A stretch of DNA of 11,836 nucleotides from Phosphoribacter sp035448065. GTDB lineage: Bacteria > Actinomycetota > Actinomycetes > Actinomycetales > Dermatophilaceae. Made by a program: the position numbers and the translations under genes. Shown one piece after another: positions 1 to 6,534 of this stretch (positions are counted from its first letter, which is position 1; each line of letters opens with the position of its first letter). The notes under the pieces were generated by a model that was not told the DNA's origin, searched no databases, and saw only the letters and a program-made list of their open reading frames with translations. The DNA lies in NCBI GenBank assembly GCA_035448065.1, contig DAOTIG010000110.1, positions 1-11,836 on the forward strand, in the 5' to 3' direction.

Positions 1-30
1 GCTCCCTGACCCTGCCCCACGGGCCCCGCG

Positions 31-1578
31 CTACGCCCCGTCGACCTCCGACGACGACCCTGGCAGGTCGCGGCGTCGGAGCTTGCCGTTGGGGGTCCGG
101 GGCAGTGACGGCACGACGCGCCAGACCTTCGGCACCTTGTATGCCGCGAGGTGGGCCTCCGCATAGCGCCGCACCTCGGCCGGGTCGAGCTCCGCCCCCG
201 GCGCCGGCACGACGAACGCCCCGATCACCGAGACGCCGGCCCGCACCTGCACCTCCCGCACCCCGACGTCGTGCACCCCCGGGTGCCCGGCGAGCACCTT
301 CTCCACCTCCTGCGGCGCCACCCGATACCCCTGCGCGTTCATCACGTCGTCGGCGCGGCCGTGGTGCCACACATATCCATCCTCGTCGAGATGGGCCAGG
401 TCGCCCCCGACGAACCACTCACCCCGCGTCGCCGCCACATCCTCCTCCGGACGCCCCCAATACCCGAGCATCAGACCCGGGTCGCTGCGATGGACCGCCA
501 ACAGCCCGGTCTCCCCCGTCGCCAGCGGCTCGTCGCCCTCGCCCCGCGCCAACGGCAGCACAGCCACCCGACGTCCCGGCTGCGGCCGCCCCGGCGAGCC
601 CGGCCGGGTCGGCGTCCCCGGACCCGAGGACACATAGGTCGAGATCTCACTCATCCCCAGCGCCTCGTAGAGCGGCCGCCCGGTCGCCGCCACCCAGGCC
701 GCGTGCAGATCCGGGGACAGCGCCTCCCCCGCCGTCAGCCCGTGCCGCAAGCTCGCCAGATCCGCAACGTCGAGCGCGCCACTCGCGAGCCACTGCCGAT
801 ACACCCCCGGCACGGCCGCGAAGATCGTTGCGCCGCAACGCCGCACCAGCCGACCCCACACCCCCGGGTCGCGAATCCCGTTGTACACCACCGCTGTTGC
901 CCCATTGGCCCACGGATCCGTCAACCCCACCCCGAGCGTGTAGGTCCAGTTCAGCGCCCCCGCATGCAGCATGACGTCGCCCGCTCCCACCCCCAGCCAC
1001 CCGGCATACATCGGCCGTCGTCCCCACGCCGAGCGGTGCGCGTGCAGCACCCCCTTCGGCTCACCGGTCGTCCCCGATGTGTAGACGAGGAACGCCGGCT
1101 CCTCCCCCGTCCCCATCCGGTATGCCGCCCGCTCACCCCCCGCCCGCCACTCACCCACCGCCTCGGCTGGCACCACCAAAAGGCCTTGCGGCACACCGGC
1201 ATCCATCCCTGCCGCGGAAACCACCAGCGCCGGCCGACAGTCGCCCGCGATCGCCGCCACCTCGTCCGGGGACAGCAAGGTCGAGGTCGGCACCGCGACC
1301 AGCCCCGCCGCGATCGCCCCGAAGAACACCAACGCGGCCTCGCTCGAGTTCCCCAGCCGCAGCAGCACCCGGTCGCCAGGCACCAGCCCCCGCGCGAGCA
1401 GCCCGGCCGCCACGCGGCATACCGCGTCGTCAAGGTCGCCGAAGGTCCACCGCTCCTCCGCCTCCACACCCCCGTCGGCGTCGTGCACGACGACCAGTCC
1501 GAGCCGGTCGGCCGGCCGCACCGACCCCGGCGCCAGGCAGTGCGCCGCCATCGAGAACGGAGCCGGCAGCTGAGACAT
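31..1578 (-). CDS. AMP-forming acyl-CoA synthetase / ligase (ANL superfamily)
   Basis: Predicted 515-residue enzyme that adenylates a carboxylic acid with ATP and transfers it to CoA. Visible family motifs are the phosphate-binding loop YTSGTTGEPKG (residues 166-176), GMSE (308-311), the GD pair of the adenylate-binding region (392-393), the hinge region GRADD...GYRV (407-420) and the C-terminal PRTPNGK with the likely catalytic lysine at 499. The stretch ALNWTYTLGVGLTDPWANGA (208-227) resembles the acetyl-CoA synthetase/benzoate-CoA ligase branch more than the long-chain fatty acid branch, so a small or aromatic acid substrate is plausible, but I cannot name it. The ATG at 1578 is chosen because the conserved N-terminal domain (FSMAAHCLAPG) begins a few residues later. 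No convincing Shine-Dalgarno sequence is seen; GTG at 1581 is an alternative. It is divergent from the amino acid permease. Its codons are more mixed (many GGG, GTG, GCA, AAT, GAT) than those of its neighbours. Confidence 0.88.
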   Translation of the reverse strand: MSQLPAPFSMAAHCLAPGSVRPADRLGLVVVHDADGGVEAEERWTFGDLDDAVCRVAAGLLARGLVPGDRVLLRLGNSSEAALVFFGAIAAGLVAVPTSTLLSPDEVAAIAGDCRPALVVSAAGMDAGVPQGLLVVPAEAVGEWRAGGERAAYRMGTGEEPAFLVYTSGTTGEPKGVLHAHRSAWGRRPMYAGWLGVGAGDVMLHAGALNWTYTLGVGLTDPWANGATAVVYNGIRDPGVWGRLVRRCGATIFAAVPGVYRQWLASGALDVADLASLRHGLTAGEALSPDLHAAWVAATGRPLYEALGMSEISTYVSSGPGTPTRPGSPGRPQPGRRVAVLPLARGEGDEPLATGETGLLAVHRSDPGLMLGYWGRPEEDVAATRGEWFVGGDLAHLDEDGYVWHHGRADDVMNAQGYRVAPQEVEKVLAGHPGVHDVGVREVQVRAGVSVIGAFVVPAPGAELDPAEVRRYAEAHLAAYKVPKVWRVVPSLPRTPNGKLRRRDLPGSSSEVDGA

Positions 1579-1714
1579 CACCGACCATCGTGCCGAGTGT
1601 CGGCCCGCTCCGAGTGCGTGACGCCGCTCACAGGGAGTAGGTTGACCGACACGGCCACCACCGCACGCTCGACCGCACACCCCGAAGGCCCGTCCTCTCC
1701 CGCTAGGAGCCCCC
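1579..1714. promoter_or_regulatory. Divergent promoter region between ligase and permease
   Basis: This 136-base gap separates two divergently transcribed genes and must hold at least the permease promoter. A TAGGTT hexamer at 1638-1643 could be a -10 box for the + strand, but I see no good -35 box at normal spacing. A TTGACC at 1642-1647 resembles a -35 box but lacks a partner -10. No clear operator palindrome is visible. Both promoter assignments are weak. Confidence 0.3.
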
Positions 1715-3277
1715 GTGAGCGCCGACACGACACCCACCAGCCGCTCGGACCTGTTCCGAACCAAGACGATCGAGCAGTCGATCGCCGAGACGGACGAGCC
1801 GGAGACCCAGCTCAAGCGGCGGCTCTCCGCCCTTGACCTCATCGTCTTCGGCGTCGGGGTCGTCGTCGGCGCCGGCATCTTCACCGTCGCCGGCCGGGCC
1901 GCCAACTCGCTCGCCGGACCGGCGGTGACCATCTCGTTCATCGTCGCCGCCGTCACCTGCGGCCTGGCCGCTCTCTGCTACGCCGAGTTCGCCTCGACGG
2001 TGCCGGTCAGCGGGTCGGCCTACACCTTCTCCTACGCCACCCTCGGCGAGCTCGTCGCGTGGATCATCGGCTGGGACCTGCTCCTCGAGCTGCTCCTCGG
2101 TGCGAGCGTCGTCGCCCAGGCCTGGTCGGCCTATCTCGGGGTGTTCCTCGAACGACTCGGCATCATCATCCCGGAGGGCATCGCCTTCGGCTCGAGCTTC
2201 AACCTGCCGGCCATGCTGCTCGTCATCGTGCTCACCACCCTCGTCGCGATCGGCATCAAGGAGTCGATGCGGGTCAACATGGTGCTCGTCGCGATCAAGG
2301 TCTTCATCGTCCTGTTCGTCATCTTCGCCGGCATCGGCTTCATCAACACGGCCAACTACAGCCCGTTCATCCCGCCGAGCCAGCCGGCCGCCACCCAGGA
2401 CAAGAGCTGGCTCGAGCTGCCGCTGCTGCAGGTCGTCACCGGCCAGACGCCGGCCGTCTTCGGCGTCATGGGCATCTTCGCGGCCGCCTCGCTCGTCTTC
2501 TTCGCCTTCATCGGCTTCGACGTCGTGGCGACCACCGCAGAGGAGTCCAAGAACCCGCAGCGTGACCTGCCCATCGGCATCATCGGCTCGCTGACCATCT
2601 GCACGATCCTCTATGTCGCGGTCAGCCTCGTGATCACCGGCATGCAGCCCTACAACCAGATCGCGCCGTCCGCCTCGCTCGCCAAGGCCTTCGAGGCCGT
2701 GGGCAAGGACGGCTACGCGACGCTCATCGCGGCAGGTGCGGTCGCCGGTCTCACCACCGTCGTGATGACCCTCATCATCGGCGCCAGCCGGGTCACCTTC
2801 GCGATGTGCCGTGACTGGCTGCTTCCGGCATCCTGGGGCACGACCAACGCCAAGACTGGCACCCCGGTCAAGATCACCGTCGCCCTCGGCACGCTCATCA
2901 TGCTCGTCGCTGGCTTCACGCCCGTCGTCAAGCTCGAGGAGATGGTCAATATCGGCACGCTGACCGCCTTCTTCCTCGTCTCGCTCGCGGTGCCCGTGCT
3001 GCGCAAGCGTCGGCCCGATCTCAAGCGCGCCTTCAAGGTCCCGGGCAGCCCGGTCGTGCCCTGGTTGGCCGCTGCCGCGTGCCTCTACCTCATGATCACC
3101 CTGCCGGTGGAGACCTGGCTGCGCTTCATCGTGTGGATGGCCCTCGGCTTCGCCATCTACTTCCTCTACAGCCGCCACCACTCCCGACTCGCGGTGGGCG
3201 CCCGGGACGTCCCGGCTCCCGACTACTCCCACCCCGGCCCGCACTCGACGAGCGGGGACTCCCCGGTCCACGACTGA
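1715..3277 (+). CDS. APC superfamily amino acid permease (YfnA/CAT-like)
   Basis: A 520-residue integral membrane transporter, predicted to import amino acids by proton symport or exchange. The N-terminus has a cytoplasmic leader (DLFRTKTIEQ...) typical of the Bacillus YfnA and cationic amino acid transporter branch. Then comes the first transmembrane helix with the substrate-backbone-binding motif GAGIF (residues 52-56), and PVSGSAY (97-103) before helix 3. At least 12 hydrophobic segments can be read, with the basic loop RKRRPDLKRAFKVPGSP near the C-terminus, as in this family. The GTG start at 1715 is supported by AGGAG at 1705-1709, five bases upstream. Codon use is strongly biased to C-ending codons, which suggests good expression. 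The substrate cannot be read from sequence. The divergent acyl-CoA ligase may or may not be linked in function. Confidence 0.92.
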   Translation: MSADTTPTSRSDLFRTKTIEQSIAETDEPETQLKRRLSALDLIVFGVGVVVGAGIFTVAGRAANSLAGPAVTISFIVAAVTCGLAALCYAEFASTVPVSGSAYTFSYATLGELVAWIIGWDLLLELLLGASVVAQAWSAYLGVFLERLGIIIPEGIAFGSSFNLPAMLLVIVLTTLVAIGIKESMRVNMVLVAIKVFIVLFVIFAGIGFINTANYSPFIPPSQPAATQDKSWLELPLLQVVTGQTPAVFGVMGIFAAASLVFFAFIGFDVVATTAEESKNPQRDLPIGIIGSLTICTILYVAVSLVITGMQPYNQIAPSASLAKAFEAVGKDGYATLIAAGAVAGLTTVVMTLIIGASRVTFAMCRDWLLPASWGTTNAKTGTPVKITVALGTLIMLVAGFTPVVKLEEMVNIGTLTAFFLVSLAVPVLRKRRPDLKRAFKVPGSPVVPWLAAAACLYLMITLPVETWLRFIVWMALGFAIYFLYSRHHSRLAVGARDVPAPDYSHPGPHSTSGDSPVHD

Positions 3278-3288
3278 GCGCACGCACC

Positions 3289-3323
3289 GGTATGCCGCGT
3301 GCGGACTCCGCGCGCGGCATACC
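3289..3323. terminator. Perfectly symmetrical hairpin between convergent genes, built from two GGTATGCCGC copies
   Basis: The 35 bases form a 16-bp stem with a three-base loop (ACT) and a single G-T wobble. The outer ten bases of each arm are GGTATGCCGC (3289-3298) and its complement (3314-3323). It starts 11 bases after the permease stop and ends 11 bases before the end of the convergent AI-2E gene, so it is well placed as a bidirectional terminator. There is no T-rich tail, as is common in high-GC actinobacteria. The arms are copies of a word dispersed through the window, as happens with uptake-sequence terminators in Neisseria and Haemophilus. Confidence 0.7.
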
Positions 3324-3334
3324 TGTGTCGTTGG

Positions 3335-4597
3335 CTAGCGAGCCGTCAGGTCCGGGTCCTGAGCCCGACCCTCGGCCTTGAGCCGGCGGTGGTCGGCGCG
3401 GAGCTCCTCGACGGCGATCTCCTCCTCGCCCGGGTCGTCCGGGCCGCCGTCCGCGTCGGCCTGCAGCGCCTCCAGCTCGGGCAGCAGCTCGTGCCGACGC
3501 CGGAAGGTCTCGACGATGGTGAGGATCGCGGCGGCCACCGGGATGCCGATGAGCGCACCGATCGCACCGAAGAGGGCCACCCCGACGAAGACCGCGCCGA
3601 GCGCGACGGCCGGGTGGATGTCCATCGTCTTGTTGCTCACCTTGGGCGTGATGCCGTAGGACTCGATCTGCTGGTAGACGACCGAGAAGCCGACGATCCA
3701 GAGCACCTTGACCGGGTCCTGCAGCAGCGCGAAGAGCGACGGGATGATCACCCCGATGTAGGTGCCGATGATCGGCACGAACTGCGCGACGATCCCGACG
3801 AGCAGGCCGAGCGGCAGCCAGAAGTTGAGCCCGATGGCGAGGAAGAAGAGCGCGTATGCCGCGGACGACACGAGCGCGACGATGAGCTTGGAGACGACGT
3901 AGCCGCCGGTCTTCTCGACCGCGATCGTCCACACCGTGATGAGCACCGGCTGGTAGCGCGGCGGCATGAAGGAGGCCAGCGTCTGGCGCAGCCGGATGCT
4001 GTCGGCGGACAGGTAGTAGGCGAAGACGAGGATCGTGACGGCGCTGAAGATGACCGACACGAGCGTGCCGAAGAGACCGAGCAACCCGCCGCCGAACTGG
4101 CCGGCGAGCTCACGCAGCCGCTCGGGAGTGACGTTGAGGTTGCTGTAGATCTGCTCGGTGTTGAAGGTCGTGCCGAAGCGGCCGTTGACCCACTCGACGG
4201 CGCCGGTCACGGCAGCCGGGAACTGGTCCTTGAGCTGCTCGGCCTGGGCCCAGAAGACCTGGCCGAACAGGGCGATCAGCCCCACGGTGAGCAGCAGGCC
4301 GCCGAAGAGCACGGCAGCGGAGGCGAGCCCTCGCTTCATTCCGGCCCGGATCAGCCAGAGCACCATCGGCTCCATGGCGATCGACATCAGCCAGGCGAGC
4401 AGCAGCAGGAAGAGGAAGCTGGCCAGCGCCTGGAAGGCCCAGACGAGGATCGCGACGATGATCGGCGCGCTGATGAGCACCGCGAGCAGCTGCTTCATCG
4501 TCGACTGGGTCAGCGAGAACCACTGGGGTCGACGCTCGACCTCGCCCGGCGTCCGCCGGGTGATCCGCAGGATCTGGGTCTGCTCGGGGTTGCTCAC
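3335..4597 (-). CDS. AI-2E/PerM family transporter (UPF0118)
   Basis: A polytopic membrane protein of about 420 residues in the AI-2E transporter/PerM/YdiK family. Members have been linked to autoinducer-2 export, sodium/proton antiport or general permease roles, so the substrate is unknown here. Visible features are hydrophobic segments near the N-terminus (LLAVLISAPIIVAILVWAF, then ASFLFLLLLAWLMS), a large soluble loop (AQAEQLKDQFPAAV...), the conserved FVPIIGTYIGVIIP region, and the signature QQIESYGITPKVSNKTMDIHP followed by GIPVAAAILTI. The tail after about residue 365 is hydrophilic and acidic. The start is uncertain. GTG at 4597 is preferred because a TAGAGT -10-like hexamer (complement of 4605-4610) lies seven bases upstream, consistent with leaderless translation. 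GTG at 4606 would add three residues, and neither has a Shine-Dalgarno sequence. It follows bldC by about 30 bases on the same strand. Confidence 0.9.
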   Translation of the reverse strand: MSNPEQTQILRITRRTPGEVERRPQWFSLTQSTMKQLLAVLISAPIIVAILVWAFQALASFLFLLLLAWLMSIAMEPMVLWLIRAGMKRGLASAAVLFGGLLLTVGLIALFGQVFWAQAEQLKDQFPAAVTGAVEWVNGRFGTTFNTEQIYSNLNVTPERLRELAGQFGGGLLGLFGTLVSVIFSAVTILVFAYYLSADSIRLRQTLASFMPPRYQPVLITVWTIAVEKTGGYVVSKLIVALVSSAAYALFFLAIGLNFWLPLGLLVGIVAQFVPIIGTYIGVIIPSLFALLQDPVKVLWIVGFSVVYQQIESYGITPKVSNKTMDIHPAVALGAVFVGVALFGAIGALIGIPVAAAILTIVETFRRRHELLPELEALQADADGGPDDPGEEEIAVEELRADHRRLKAEGRAQDPDLTAR

Positions 4598-4627
4598 GCA
4601 GGTCACTCTAAAGGGGGGCGGGTTGGG

Positions 4628-4810
4628 TCACACCCCTTCGAGCAGGCGGCGCACCTCCGAGCTGCGATAGCGGCGGTGCCCGCCGAGGGTCCGGATCGCG
4701 GTGAGCTTGCCGGCCTTGGCCCAGCGCGTCACCGTCTTGGGGTCGACGCGGAAGAGCGCGGCGACCTCACCCGGGGTGAGCAGAGGATCCCGCTCCTCAC
4801 TCCCAGTCAT
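4628..4810 (-). CDS. bldC: BldC-type MerR-like DNA-binding regulator
   Basis: A 60-residue protein that is almost entirely a winged helix-turn-helix. The core LLTPGEVAALFRVDPKTVTR, followed by WAKAGKLTAIRTLGGHRRYR, matches Streptomyces BldC nearly residue for residue, as recalled from memory. BldC is a MerR-related protein without an effector domain; in Streptomyces it binds as head-to-tail oligomers and controls entry into development. In a probably non-sporulating relative it may act as a general transcription factor or nucleoid-associated regulator. The ATG at 4810 is supported by GGGAG (complement of 4817-4821), six bases upstream. Longer in-frame starts would add non-conserved sequence. 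It precedes the AI-2E family gene on the same strand and is divergent from the DUF3073 gene. Confidence 0.93.
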   Translation of the reverse strand: MTGSEERDPLLTPGEVAALFRVDPKTVTRWAKAGKLTAIRTLGGHRRYRSSEVRRLLEGV

Positions 4811-4944
4811 GCTGTGCTCCCTCAGAGAAGGTGGTGTCCCTGCCACTGTGTCACTCGGAGCCACCCGACGTGGGCCGATTCGGACAATCTCACTCGATCG
4901 GAACGTCTCGCGAGGCAAGTCCAGGGAAATGACGGGGTTTGCAC

Positions 4945-4969
4945 GCCCTGGTGCTGTGGTTGCCAGGGC
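4945..4969. repeat. Inverted repeat GCCCTGG-N11-CCAGGGC, candidate operator
   Basis: Two perfect 7-base arms (4945-4951 and 4963-4969) are separated by 11 bases. A third CCAGGG lies at 4921-4926. The position, about 135 bases upstream of bldC and 165 bases upstream of the DUF3073 gene, suits a dimeric regulator. No regulator can be assigned. Confidence 0.35.
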
Positions 4970-5060
4970 TCGCGTCGTGGCCGACTCGGCGCAAAGGCCC
5001 CTCGTCAGGTAGCGTTGCCCTCACGGAGAACACACATTCCCGGGGCCGCTCCGCGCAGAC

Positions 5061-5090
5061 CCGTCGGGGCGAGGTCGACTCGCCCCTCGG
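5061..5090 (+). promoter_or_regulatory. Stable hairpin in the leader of the DUF3073 gene
   Basis: An 8-bp perfect stem, GGGGCGAG (5066-5073) with CTCGCCCC (5079-5086), closes a five-base loop. It can be extended by CCG/CGG (5061-5063 with 5088-5090) across a small internal bulge. It ends 44 bases before the ATG, so if transcription starts upstream it would form in the 5' leader. It could be an attenuator, a stability element or the end of a short transcript. No T-run follows. Confidence 0.4.
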
Positions 5091-5134
5091 GCCCAGGCGA
5101 TGCCGCCCCGGCAGACGCACGAGGGGGTCACGCC

Positions 5135-5341
5135 ATGGGGCGCGGCCGGGCCAAGGCCAAGCAGACGAAGGTCGCCCGGGAGCTGAAGTACTCATCTCCC
5201 AACACCGACCTGTCGGCGCTTGAGCGCGAACTGCATGGAACGGCGTCTCGTCAGGCGCGGTTGGTCGACGAGACCGACGACCTGCGCGACGACGACGACG
5301 TCGACGACTACGGGAAGTGGGCTTCCGGAGGGCGAGCCTGA
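5135..5341 (+). CDS. DUF3073 family protein
   Basis: A 68-residue, highly charged, soluble protein. The N-terminus MGRGRAKAKQTKVARELKY is strongly basic and is the hallmark of DUF3073, a family restricted to Actinobacteria with no established function. The second half is acidic (DETDDLRDDDDVDDYGKW). The basic head and acidic tail could suit binding to nucleic acid or a protein partner, but that is speculation. The ATG at 5135 has a GAGGGGG Shine-Dalgarno sequence (5121-5127) at seven bases spacing. It converges on purM with a 70-base gap. Proximity to purM and bldC is, to my recollection, a common arrangement in actinobacteria. Confidence 0.88.
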   Translation: MGRGRAKAKQTKVARELKYSSPNTDLSALERELHGTASRQARLVDETDDLRDDDDVDDYGKWASGGRA

Positions 5342-5411
5342 GGCAGCCCCTCGCGGCCGGTTCGACACGGCTGGCGTGTGTGCCCCCTGATCCTCGATGC
5401 GTGCGCGAGCA
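5342..5411. other. Convergent gap between the DUF3073 gene and purM
   Basis: Both flanking genes end here, so a terminator is expected. I see only short imperfect complementarity (for example GCGAG near 5333 with CTCGC near 5349) and no convincing stem-loop or T-run. Confidence 0.4.
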
Positions 5412-6524
5412 CTACTCGCGCGGGTGCGTGTCGACGAGCTGGACGGCTCCGCCGTCGACCCCCTTGGCGCCCCGCACGACCTCGTACTCGGGGTCCACGC
5501 CGTCGGCGAGGTCGGCGACCGATCCGGCGACCCAGGCCGGTATGCCGCGGGCGCGGCATACCCTGATCGCGTCGTCGGCCTGGTAGGCCGGCACGAGTGC
5601 GACGAAGCCGATGCCCTGGTTGAGGGTGCGCTCGAGGTCGGCCTGCGGCACCCGGCCGAGCTCGGCGATCAGCCCGAAGATCGGGGGCGGCGTCCAGGTC
5701 GCCCGGTCGACGGTCGCGAGCAGCCCGGTGGGCAGCACCCGGGCGAGGTTGGCGGCCAGCCCGCCACCGGTGACGTGCGACAGGGCGTGCACGTCGATGC
5801 CCGGCGTGCGGATCAGCTCGAGCAGGTCGGCGGCATAGACCCGGGTCGGGGTGAGCAGCTCCTCGCCGAGGGTGCGGCCGAGCTCGTCGACGTGCCGGTC
5901 GAGCGACCAGCCGGCGTGCGCGATGACCCGACGCACGAGCGAGTAGCCGTTGGAGTGCAGTCCGCTCGAGGCGAGGGCGATGACCGCGTCGTCGACGGCG
6001 ACCCGATGCGGGCCGAGGATCTCGGCGTGCTCGACGACCCCCGTGGCGGCACCGGCGACGTCGTACTCGTCCGGCTCGAGCAGGCCAGGGTGCTCGGCGG
6101 TCTCGCCGCCCACGAGCGCGACCCCGGCGTGCGCGCAGGCCGCCGCGATCCCCTTGACGATGGCCGCGATCCGCTCCGGCACGACCTTGCCGGTGGCGAT
6201 GTAGTCGGTCATGAACAGCGGCTCGGCGCCGCAGACGACGATGTCGTCGACGACCATGCCGACGAGGTCCCAGCCGATCGTGTCGTGGATGTCGAGCGCC
6301 TGGGCGATGGCGACCTTGGTGCCGACCCCGTCGGTGCTCGTCGCGAGGATCGGCCGGGCCATCCGGCCCAGCGCGCTCGCGTCGAAGAGCCCGGCGAAGC
6401 CGCCGAGCCCGCCGAGCATCTCGGGGCGCTGCGCGGCCCGCACCGAGGCCTTCAGCAGCTCGACCGCCTTGTCGCCGGCCTCGACGTCGACTCCGGCGGC
6501 GGCATACGTGATGGGCTCGGTCAC
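5412..6524 (-). CDS. purM: Phosphoribosylformylglycinamidine cyclo-ligase (AIR synthetase)
   Basis: A 370-residue cytosolic enzyme that converts FGAM plus ATP to aminoimidazole ribonucleotide, step five of de novo purine synthesis. Family signatures are present in order: DGVGTKVAIAQALD (residues 65-78), WDLVGMVVDDIVVCGAEP (85-102), YIATGKV (108-114), VGGETAEHPG (138-147), SSGLHSNGYSLVRR (186-199), HVTGGGLAANLARVLP (250-265) and IFGLIAELG (282-290). The length is normal for actinobacteria. The GTG at 6524 is chosen because it places ITYAAAGVD at the N-terminus, as in homologues; the Shine-Dalgarno sequence is weak. It begins 10 bases after the purF stop codon, so the two are probably co-transcribed. 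The gene carries an inverted pair of GGTATGCCGC words at 5539-5562, encoded with GTA and ATA codons. Confidence 0.96.
   Translation of the reverse strand: MTEPITYAAAGVDVEAGDKAVELLKASVRAAQRPEMLGGLGGFAGLFDASALGRMARPILATSTDGVGTKVAIAQALDIHDTIGWDLVGMVVDDIVVCGAEPLFMTDYIATGKVVPERIAAIVKGIAAACAHAGVALVGGETAEHPGLLEPDEYDVAGAATGVVEHAEILGPHRVAVDDAVIALASSGLHSNGYSLVRRVIAHAGWSLDRHVDELGRTLGEELLTPTRVYAADLLELIRTPGIDVHALSHVTGGGLAANLARVLPTGLLATVDRATWTPPPIFGLIAELGRVPQADLERTLNQGIGFVALVPAYQADDAIRVCRARGIPAWVAGSVADLADGVDPEYEVVRGAKGVDGGAVQLVDTHPRE
5539..5562. repeat. Inverted pair of GGTATGCCGC words inside purM
   Basis: GGTATGCCGC (5539-5548) and its exact complement (5553-5562) flank four bases, forming a perfect 10-bp stem (11 bp if the loop is reduced to two bases). 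In the purM reading frame it encodes residues V322-C323-R324 and G327-I328-P329 using GTA and the very rare codon ATA. Other full ten-base copies are at 1119-1128, 1414-1423, 3289-3298, 3314-3323, 7633-7642, 8765-8774, 9142-9151 and 11485-11494. Confidence 0.75.
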
Positions 6525-6534
6525 GTGCTTCAGC

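Larger units (their letters stand above)
4811..5134. promoter_or_regulatory. 324-base divergent control region between bldC and the DUF3073 gene
   Basis: No convincing gene is seen here. The region holds the bldC Shine-Dalgarno sequence (4817-4821), an inverted repeat at 4945-4969, a strong hairpin at 5061-5090 and the DUF3073 gene's Shine-Dalgarno sequence (5123-5127). Clear -35/-10 pairs are not visible; a TAGCGT at 5010-5015 is a weak -10 candidate for the + strand. Its length compared with other gaps in the window suggests regulated expression of one or both genes. Confidence 0.5.

Noticed and set aside
1703..3283. A 526-codon open frame on the minus strand, exactly opposite the permease gene
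   Set aside because: It is rich in Asp, Glu, Arg and Gly in a repetitive pattern, has no recognisable domain, and mirrors the permease codon bias. Long antisense frames are expected at this GC content.
1423..3289. Absence of the GTATGCC word across the permease gene
   Set aside because: With an average spacing near 650 bases, a gap of 1.9 kb is not surprising for 18 copies and does not by itself show recent acquisition.
3299..5134. A long + strand open frame leading into the DUF3073 gene
   Set aside because: It runs antisense through the well-supported AI-2E and bldC genes and its translation is low-complexity charged sequence. Only the last 68 codons, behind a good Shine-Dalgarno sequence, are real.
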